The position numbers were made by a program, and so were the translations under genes. Shown here piece after piece: positions 1 through 5,022 of a stretch of DNA of 5,999 bases. Numbering within the stretch: position 1 is the first letter of the stretch; every line of letters begins with the position of its first letter. The notes beneath the pieces were generated by a model that saw only the letters and a list, made by a program, of their open reading frames with translations, ran no database searches and had not been told where the DNA came from. Source of the DNA: Candidatus Hydrogenedentota bacterium (GTDB taxonomy: Bacteria; Hydrogenedentota; Hydrogenedentia; Hydrogenedentales; CAITNO01); NCBI GenBank assembly GCA_007124105.1, contig SLFT01000136.1, positions 1 to 5,999 of the forward strand, given 5' to 3'.

Positions 1-497
1 CGCGCGGCAAGCATGTCGTCCAGCGCGGGACGCTTCTCTGACGTATAGGCGCTGAAGTCCAGCGCATCCGCGACGGGTTCGCCAATAACCATAACCTCGC
101 GGATACAGGACAATCCAAACCCATAAGTCAATGCCCGTTCGGTAAGGTTTGTGTCGTTGTATCGGTCCAATGTTATCAGCAGCGAAGGCCGACAATCGCG
201 CAGGATGCGCTTCATCTCGCCGACGGAAAAACGCGGCGACATGCCCGTCCATATTGCCGATACCTTGGCGGCGGCCATGAAGGCAATGAGAAACTCAGGC
301 CGCGCCATCGAGATCATAGCGATGCAATCGCCTTTCTCCACGCCTATTTCAAGGAAAGCGTGCGCCGTTCGGTCCACCGCATCGGCGAGTTGGGCCCAGG
401 TCATACGCGTATCCCTGAATACCACCGCTTCGGCGTCGGGCTTAATTGCGGCCCACTTGTCAACGTATTGCCACAAGAACTGTTCGTTTGACTGCAT
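1..497 (-). CDS. AMP-forming acyl-CoA synthetase (ANL superfamily), N-terminal part, cut by the window edge
   Basis: Reading leftward from ATG at 497-495 gives 165 residues open to the window edge, with no stop. The N-terminus has the layout of ANL-superfamily adenylating enzymes. Residues about 33-57 carry the TWAQLADAVDR...AHAFLEIGVEKGD block, followed by CIAMISMARPEFLIAFMAAAKVSAIWTG split over residues 58-85, and then a GMSPRFSVGEMKRIL segment (85-99) and a CRPSLLIT segment (102-109), as in acyl-CoA ligases. Family members activate a carboxylic acid with ATP to an acyl-AMP and then a CoA thioester, in the cytoplasm. The P-loop, AMP-binding core and C-terminal lid lie outside the window, so the substrate cannot be judged and a non-CoA adenylase is possible. 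A GGAA sequence lies 8 nt before the start. An ATG 5 nt upstream is out of frame. The start lies 19 bp after the hotdog gene stop, so it is the third gene of the operon. The product name at family level is fairly secure. Confidence 0.85.
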   Translation of the reverse strand, partial: MQSNEQFLWQYVDKWAAIKPDAEAVVFRDTRMTWAQLADAVDRTAHAFLEIGVEKGDCIAMISMARPEFLIAFMAAAKVSAIWTGMSPRFSVGEMKRILRDCRPSLLITLDRYNDTNLTERALTYGFGLSCIREVMVIGEPVADALDFSAYTSEKRPALDDMLAA

Positions 498-516
498 ATC
501 ATAAGTTCCAGTTGGT

Positions 517-1395
517 TCAGCCAGCCGCAATATCAACAAACCCATCGCTTATCGCGGGCTTGCCGTTCGCGTTTAACACCACAAAATGACATTGCTGCGT
601 ATTATCGGTTTCTTTCTTCGCCAGGACGCGCACGGAAATCGCGCTGTCAGGCCGTACCATGCCAGTGAATCGGGCGCCGACAGCGCGAAGACGACGGGGA
701 TCATTGTCCGCTTCCACGGCGATAATTTCGCGTACTGCCATTGCAAGGGTTGCGGTGCCCTGCAACAGTATGCCCGGCAATCCCACGCTTTTGGCGAATG
801 CAGGCGAAATATGGATGGGGAAATGAATGTCGGCGCAACCGTCGTAAATGTGCGCCGCCAGTTTCGAGACATGCAGTTCCTTGCTCCAGAAAGGCATTGC
901 ATCGGCAGCGTTGTTATATTCCACCAGGCCGTCCACCCCTCGGCCTTCGCCGTCACAAATGACGCCGCGTAGCAGCCCGCCGGTATGCTCGACGAATACA
1001 GTGGAACCGTTCTTGTCGTAGGCCGTGTAGGCGATAATGAGGTGCGTACCGGCGCGATGCGGTAAAATGGCTGCAACCTCGCCTTCGATGCGGAGGCGTT
1101 CGCCGGGACGCATGGGCCGTTCCCACTGCAATCTTTCACTGTAATGCACTTGCCGCGCCAGCGCTTCGTATGGAAAGTCGTTGTCGCCCCAGAACTCCAG
1201 GAATCGCTCCGAAATGCGCCAGGTCAGCGCAACGGCAAGCATTGGCGGGGCCACAATCCCTTCTGCGCCGGCATCGTCGAGGTGCCATGTATTGGCGTCG
1301 CCGATTGACGCCGCGTAGTTCATGCACTGGCGCGCGGTCACTTCCACTTCCAGCGGTTTGCAGACCGCGCCGACATACTCGGGACTAATTTTCAT
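517..1395 (-). CDS. MaoC-like double-hotdog acyl dehydratase/hydratase family protein
   Basis: The protein has 292 residues and reads as two fused hotdog domains, as in two-domain MaoC-like enoyl-CoA hydratases and dehydratases. The N-terminal half (about 5-145) holds a YAASIGDAN segment (27-35) followed by WHLDD, and a YSERLQWERPMRPGERL segment (85-101) typical of the MaoC N-terminal dehydratase family. The C-terminal half (about 165-290) carries YDGCADIHFPIH (184-195) then SPAFAKSVGLPGILLQGTAT (197-216), matching the hydratase-2 region. In that motif the usual G-D-x-N-P-[IL]-H is altered: Asp189 and His195 are six positions apart instead of five, and Phe192 occupies the Asn position. Family enzymes add or remove water from acyl thioesters. 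The start is supported by GGAGAA 5 nt upstream. The first 11 bp overlap the end of the dehydrogenase gene, and the synthetase starts 19 bp downstream, fitting a thioester-processing operon. The real substrate is unknown, and a non-catalytic thioester-binding role is possible. Confidence 0.85.
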   Translation of the reverse strand: MKISPEYVGAVCKPLEVEVTARQCMNYAASIGDANTWHLDDAGAEGIVAPPMLAVALTWRISERFLEFWGDNDFPYEALARQVHYSERLQWERPMRPGERLRIEGEVAAILPHRAGTHLIIAYTAYDKNGSTVFVEHTGGLLRGVICDGEGRGVDGLVEYNNAADAMPFWSKELHVSKLAAHIYDGCADIHFPIHISPAFAKSVGLPGILLQGTATLAMAVREIIAVEADNDPRRLRAVGARFTGMVRPDSAISVRVLAKKETDNTQQCHFVVLNANGKPAISDGFVDIAAG

Positions 1396-2731
1396 CCTGG
1401 TTCTCCGGATTGTTATGGCCTGGACTGACGGCCTTGCGACCGACGCTGAAGTATTGGAATCCCTGCCTGGCCATCACGGCGGGCGTATACAGGTTGCGTC
1501 CGTCAAAGATAACCTTCTCGCGCATGAGCTTTCCCATGCGTTCATAATCAGGACGGCGAAATTCGTTCCATTCCGTCATAATGATCAGCCCATCCGCCCC
1601 GTTCAGGGCCTCGTAATACTTTGCGGCAATCAGAATTTTGTCGCCGTACCGTTCCTTCAACTTTTGACTGGCAACAGGGTCGTAGACAGTGACCATGGCG
1701 CCGGCGGCGCATAAGCCGTCAATCACGTGAATGGCGGGACCGCCGCGCAAATCATCCGTGCGCGCCTTGAAACTTGCGCCCCACACCGCCAGCCGCTTGT
1801 CGCCAATCGTTGCGCCGTAATAATCGCAAATCCGTTGTAGAAAGCGGTCGCGCCGACGTTCGTTGACCTCGCGCACTGCGGCTATCAAGTCGTACTCGAC
1901 GCCCCGGTCGCGGGCAAGCCCTTCACAGGTAGCCAGGTCGCGTGGAAGGCCCGCGCCGCCGAAACCAACACCGGGGAAAAGAAAGGTCGGTCCAATACGA
2001 TAATCGGTGGCCACCGCTTCGCGTACCTCGGCAATGTCGCAGTCGTAGGCTTCACAAATGTCCGCCAGCTGATTCATCAAGGATATGCGCGCGGCAAGCA
2101 TCACATTGGTGGCATACTTCGCCATCTCCGCGCTTCGTCTGCTCATGGTGATAAAAGGTTTGCCGGTGCGCAGGAAGGGGCTGTACAGTTCCTTCATGAT
2201 TTCTTGAACACGAACGTCGTCGCAGCCGGCGATAACCCGGTCGGGACGCAGGAAATCATCCACTGCCGTGCCTTCTTTCATGAAGTCCGGGTTCACTACA
2301 ATATCGCAAGGATGGGTCGTATGCGCGCGCACCGTTGCGTCCATTTGTTCTGCTGTGCCGGGCGGACACGTACTCTTATTCACAATGATCCGATAGCTGT
2401 TCATCACCGAAGCAATTTGGCGCGTCGCCGTCAGAACGCCCGATACATCCGCGCGTCCCGCCTCGTCAACAGGTGTGCCAACGCACAGGAAAACCATGAG
2501 GCTGTCGGCGACAACCCGGTCAAGGTCGGTGGTAAAGCAGAGCCGCTCCTCCTCCATATTGCGCGTGATCAGCTCCTCGAGACCCGGCTCATGCAGTGGC
2601 ATCCCGCCGTCGTTCAGCAATGCGACACGCGCGGCGTCGTGGTCCATGCACATTACCTGATGGCCGTTCTCAGCAAGACAGGTGCCGGTCACCAGTCCCT
2701 GATACCCGGCTCCGACTATCGCAATTTTCAT
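1385..2731 (-). CDS. UDP-glucose/GDP-mannose dehydrogenase family protein with catalytic Cys replaced by Gly
   Basis: From ATG at 2731 the protein has 448 residues, the usual family length. An N-terminal Rossmann motif GAGYQGLVTG (7-16) and Asp30 indicate NAD binding. Family landmarks follow: EPGL (48-51), VGTPVDE (84-90), STCPPGT (120-126), NPDFMKEGTAVDDFLRPDR (147-165), RRSAEMAKYATN (198-209) with Lys205 and Asn209, and the C-terminal UDP-binding domain with FKARTDD (321-327) and DGRNLY (410-415). Family members oxidise a nucleotide sugar at C6 to a uronic acid in two NAD-dependent steps through a Cys thioester. Here the Cys loop reads FGGAGLPRD (257-265), with Gly261 (codon GGC, 1951-1949) where Cys is expected, though Asp265 is kept. 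The NPEF Glu is Asp149, and the DDxRES motif is DDLRGG. The enzyme may do only a two-electron oxidation, or another reaction. GGAGAG 5 nt upstream sets the start. A longer frame from 2878 adds 49 residues unlike the family. It is first in the leftward operon. Confidence 0.88.
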   Translation of the reverse strand: MKIAIVGAGYQGLVTGTCLAENGHQVMCMDHDAARVALLNDGGMPLHEPGLEELITRNMEEERLCFTTDLDRVVADSLMVFLCVGTPVDEAGRADVSGVLTATRQIASVMNSYRIIVNKSTCPPGTAEQMDATVRAHTTHPCDIVVNPDFMKEGTAVDDFLRPDRVIAGCDDVRVQEIMKELYSPFLRTGKPFITMSRRSAEMAKYATNVMLAARISLMNQLADICEAYDCDIAEVREAVATDYRIGPTFLFPGVGFGGAGLPRDLATCEGLARDRGVEYDLIAAVREVNERRRDRFLQRICDYYGATIGDKRLAVWGASFKARTDDLRGGPAIHVIDGLCAAGAMVTVYDPVASQKLKERYGDKILIAAKYYEALNGADGLIIMTEWNEFRRPDYERMGKLMREKVIFDGRNLYTPAVMARQGFQYFSVGRKAVSPGHNNPENQDEN

Positions 2732-2736
2732 AAATA

Positions 2737-2742
2737 CTCTCC
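2737..2742 (-). promoter_or_regulatory. Ribosome binding site of the dehydrogenase gene
   Basis: GGAGAG on the minus strand lies 5 nt before the ATG at 2731. It decides the start, because the residues before this Met in the longer open frame do not resemble the dehydrogenase family, whereas MKIAIVGAGY opens directly into the nucleotide-binding strand. Confidence 0.8.
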
Positions 2743-2848
2743 AATTGTGAGTGCGCCATGACACGGGCCGCTGTGGATATACCCCCGTCGCACAGATACG
2801 AGCTTGCGCGTCTAATCGTCGGGCAGCGAACCTGCGACACGGTGGATA

Positions 2849-2878
2849 ATGGTAGCAGGATAACGCAACGGAGCGCAA
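2849..2878 (-). promoter_or_regulatory. Candidate promoter of the leftward operon (weak)
   Basis: On the minus strand TTGCGC (2878-2873) and TACCAT (2854-2849) are separated by 18 bp and could be -35 and -10 elements. Transcription would begin near 2842 and give a leader of about 110 nt before the ATG at 2731. The match to consensus is modest, and other weak candidates such as TATATC near 2780 exist, so the location is a guess. Some promoter is expected in this divergent region because the dehydrogenase gene is first in its operon. Confidence 0.25.
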
Positions 2879-2916
2879 GCAGCAAACAGGTCTTGCGGTC
2901 TTTTCCTTTAACGCTT

Positions 2917-2946
2917 TTGCGTCGCCCTGTCCCGCCCTTCTATAAT
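2917..2946 (+). promoter_or_regulatory. Sigma-70-like promoter of the secretion ATPase gene
   Basis: A perfect TATAAT -10 box lies at 2941-2946, with TTGCGT (2917-2922) 18 bp upstream as a partial -35 box. Transcription would start around 2953, giving a leader of about 38 nt to the ATG at 2991. This makes the in-frame GTG at 2949 an unlikely start, since it lies before the predicted transcript begins. The -35 match is only partial. Confidence 0.6.
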
Positions 2947-2979
2947 GGGTGGTTTGCTATGACCAAAGTATTTTGTTTC

Positions 2980-2985
2980 GGAAAG
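2980..2985 (+). promoter_or_regulatory. Ribosome binding site of the secretion ATPase gene
   Basis: GGAAAG is spaced 5 nt before ATG 2991. It supports this start over the in-frame GTG at 2949, which has no comparable purine-rich site and sits at the predicted -10/transcription start region. Confidence 0.6.
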
Positions 2986-2990
2986 CGCAG

Positions 2991-4955
2991 ATGGCATCAA
3001 AAAACGACAAAGCACACAAACTCAACGGGGACGAACTTGTCCGACAGGACATCATTACCCGTGAGGAACTGGACGCGGCCAAAGCGCGCGAGGCTGACAC
3101 AGGTACGCCCTGGTATAAGCAGTTTATCCAGCAGCGCAAAATCAGTTTCCAAATGATCGAGAATCTGTTGCGCTATGAATTCCATTCAAAGGCGGTGCGG
3201 TCGGCTCACCAGTCGCTGGGTGAAACCTTGTTGTCCATGGGAAAAATTAACAATAAACAGCTCGAGAAGGCGCTTGCCGACCAGAAAAGCAACGGCCGTT
3301 TACTAGGCAATATACTGCTCGAGAATGGGTTTGCCACGCGTGAGGCCATCGCTCTCGCCCTGGCGCGTCAATACGAGATGGACTATGTGGCGTTGGACGA
3401 AACGCCGAGCGATGCTAATGCCCTGCATGCTGTTCCTGAGAGTGTTGCGGTGAAAAACGAGATGTTGCCGATACGGTTGGAAAACGACAAGTTAACGGTG
3501 CTAATCAGCAGTCCGCAGCACCGCGAACGCCTGAAGGATGCGGGCGTTTTGTTGGGGAAACGCATCCACGCCTTGCTGACCGCCTGCGAAGACCTTGACG
3601 AGGAGACGCGTCTGCGCTACAAGGAGCTCGAAGAAATGGAGAACGACGGCGATAGCGGTATTGTGCGGGACACGCAAGAACCGGCAGAAGAAAGTCAGGC
3701 AGCGCCTGCTATTGCGGCGAAACAACCGGCGCGGGCTTTTCCAAGGAAGCGCACTGCCGAAGCGGCGCAAGATGACAAGGTGCGTTTCGAGGGTATCTCG
3801 CGCGCCGCAGCCGGCGCAAGCGTGGTCAACATGGTCAACACCATCATCGAAGGCGCCGCCAACGCAAACGCAACCGATATCCATATTGACCCACAGGAAC
3901 CGGAGTCCAGGGTGCGCTATCGCATAGACGGCATCCTGCATGATGTAATGAGCATAAGCGAAACAATGCATCATGGCATTGTTTCGCGCATCAAAATCAT
4001 TTCTGATCTGGACATCACCGAGACAAGGCATCCCCAGGATGGGCACGTCAGCTTGACCTTGGGTGGTCGCGATTTCGACGTACGCGTGGCAACGCTGCCT
4101 ACGTATCTAGGTGAACGGGTCGTACTACGGCTGCTTGATCAGGCTTCCATATTGTCCGGCATCAAGGACCTCGGGCTGGCCCCATCCGACGAGGCAAAGG
4201 TCAAACGCATTATTGATCAACCTTACGGCATGATCCTGGTTACCGGGCCCACGGGAAGCGGCAAGACCACTACGTTGTATGCCGCGTTAAATCAGAAAAA
4301 CGTGATGACCGAAAGCATTGTTACGCTCGAAGACCCTGTCGAGTACCAGCTTTCCGGCATCAACCAGGTGCAGATAGACACCGATATTAACATGACTTTT
4401 GCCAATACATTGCGCGCCGCCATGCGCCAGGATATTGACGTGCTGCTGGTGGGCGAAATACGCGATCCGGAAACAGCGCAAATCGCTGTTCGCGCCGCCA
4501 TGACCGGCCACCTCGTATTCAGTACCCTTCACACGAATGACGCCGCCGAAACCATCAGTACCCTGCGCAACATGGGCGTCCCGCCGTTCCTTATCGCATC
4601 AGCGCTAACCGCCGCTATCGGGCAACGCCTGGTGCGCAAGAATTGCGAGGCCTGCAAGAAACCCTTCAAACCGAGCGCCGCCTTGTTGAAATCAATCGAA
4701 ATGCCGGCTTCCGTCAAGAAACTCTATCGGGGCAAAGGATGCCCGGCCTGTCATTCTACCGGCAATGTCGGACGAACGGGCATATTCGAGATATTGGAGA
4801 TTACGCCGACTCTCCGCGACTATATTGCCGCGGAAAAACCTGTGGAGACCATCGTTACTGCCGCGAAGTATAAGACGATGGCCGCTCATTGCCGCGACAA
4901 GGTGAAATCGGGACTTGTGAACCCCGAGGAGTATTTGCGCGTTATAAGGGTATAA
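2991..4955 (+). CDS. GspE/PilB family type II secretion or type IV pilus assembly ATPase
   Basis: The protein has 654 residues from ATG 2991. The N-terminus holds MshEN-like repeats: a degenerate unit at about 13-64 and a clear one at about 75-135 (SLGETLLSMGKINNKQLEKAL, then RLLGNILLENGF), with the rest of that domain to about 200. A charged, Ala/Pro-rich linker (about 210-265) leads to the ATPase core. The core shows an N2-type segment ATDIHIDP (294-301), Walker A GPTGSGKT (419-426), the Asp box TLEDPVEY (445-452), Walker B VLLVGEIRD (484-492), the His box TGHLVFSTLHTND (505-517), and four Cys in two CxxC pairs (552/555 and 584/587), typical of the zinc site of GspE/PilB. Such hexameric cytoplasmic ATPases drive pilin or pseudopilin assembly at the inner membrane. 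No platform protein, pilin or secretin gene is next to it here, so GspE, PilB and MshE cannot be told apart. The family call is firm, but the exact symbol is not. Confidence 0.95.
   Translation: MASKNDKAHKLNGDELVRQDIITREELDAAKAREADTGTPWYKQFIQQRKISFQMIENLLRYEFHSKAVRSAHQSLGETLLSMGKINNKQLEKALADQKSNGRLLGNILLENGFATREAIALALARQYEMDYVALDETPSDANALHAVPESVAVKNEMLPIRLENDKLTVLISSPQHRERLKDAGVLLGKRIHALLTACEDLDEETRLRYKELEEMENDGDSGIVRDTQEPAEESQAAPAIAAKQPARAFPRKRTAEAAQDDKVRFEGISRAAAGASVVNMVNTIIEGAANANATDIHIDPQEPESRVRYRIDGILHDVMSISETMHHGIVSRIKIISDLDITETRHPQDGHVSLTLGGRDFDVRVATLPTYLGERVVLRLLDQASILSGIKDLGLAPSDEAKVKRIIDQPYGMILVTGPTGSGKTTTLYAALNQKNVMTESIVTLEDPVEYQLSGINQVQIDTDINMTFANTLRAAMRQDIDVLLVGEIRDPETAQIAVRAAMTGHLVFSTLHTNDAAETISTLRNMGVPPFLIASALTAAIGQRLVRKNCEACKKPFKPSAALLKSIEMPASVKKLYRGKGCPACHSTGNVGRTGIFEILEITPTLRDYIAAEKPVETIVTAAKYKTMAAHCRDKVKSGLVNPEEYLRVIRV
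3958..3987. repeat. Perfect 12-bp inverted repeat inside the ATPase gene
   Basis: GCGAAACAATGC (3958-3969) and GCATTGTTTCGC (3976-3987) are exact reverse complements around a 6-nt loop, ATCATG. The element encodes about residues 323-333 of the ATPase, in the N2-type region before Walker A. It could form a stable mRNA hairpin or be a protein binding site. No T-run follows, so it is not an ordinary intrinsic terminator. Coincidence is possible. Confidence 0.7.
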
Positions 4956-4970
4956 CGCGCATTTCGTTTT
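4936..4970 (+). terminator. Candidate intrinsic terminator overlapping the ATPase stop codon
   Basis: TGCGCGTTATA (4936-4946) and TATAACGCGCA (4951-4961) form a perfect 11-bp stem with an AGGG loop. It is followed by TTTCGTTTT (4962-4970). The TAA stop (4953-4955) lies within the second arm, so ribosomes finishing the gene would mask the hairpin until they leave. The part of the stem next to the loop is AT-rich, and the T-run is broken by CG, so termination may be partial, or the hairpin may instead protect the mRNA end. Confidence 0.55.
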
Positions 4971-4975
4971 ACGCA

Positions 4976-4989
4976 AATCAACGTTGATT
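4976..4989. promoter_or_regulatory. Perfect 14-bp palindrome, possible operator before the exported-protein gene
   Basis: AATCAACGTTGATT is its own reverse complement and lies 33 bp before the ATG at 5023, just after the candidate terminator. Perfect symmetry of this length suits a dimeric DNA-binding protein. The overlapping TTGATT (4984-4989) could serve as a -35 element, but no good -10 box follows at a usual distance, so a promoter is not claimed. No regulator gene is visible in the window. Confidence 0.4.
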
Positions 4990-5008
4990 CCCGATGGGAC
5001 GTACACAT

Positions 5009-5014
5009 AAAGGA
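5009..5014 (+). promoter_or_regulatory. Ribosome binding site of the exported-protein gene
   Basis: AAAGGA is spaced 8 nt before the ATG at 5023. It confirms the start that places a signal peptide at the N-terminus. Confidence 0.65.
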
Positions 5015-5022
5015 TTCGAACA

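Noticed and set aside
151..504. 117-residue plus-strand open frame
   Set aside because: It lies opposite the acyl-CoA synthetase N-terminus, whose motifs are clear on the minus strand.
2204..2761. 185-residue plus-strand open frame
   Set aside because: It lies opposite the well-supported dehydrogenase gene and shows no domain; it is an antisense shadow.
2729..2878. Longer dehydrogenase reading frame starting at 2878 (49 extra residues)
   Set aside because: The extra residues do not resemble the family, which normally begins at the Rossmann strand, and GGAGAG lies directly before the Met at 2731.
2874..2910. CGCAAG/CTTGCG hairpin followed by TTTTCCTTT as a rightward terminator
   Set aside because: The stem is only 6 bp with a 12-nt loop, and no rightward gene lies upstream for it to end.
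2949..2990. In-frame GTG start at 2949 for the secretion ATPase
   Set aside because: It lies 3 bp after the TATAAT box, so it would precede the likely transcript start, and the ATG at 2991 has a GGAAAG site at good spacing.
2758..3156. 132-residue open frame across the intergenic region
   Set aside because: It overlaps the ATPase start in another frame, has no convincing ribosome binding site, and its composition (Arg/Thr/Ser-rich) looks like a shadow frame.
3501..4046. 181-residue minus-strand open frame
   Set aside because: It lies opposite the ATPase gene and has no recognisable motif.
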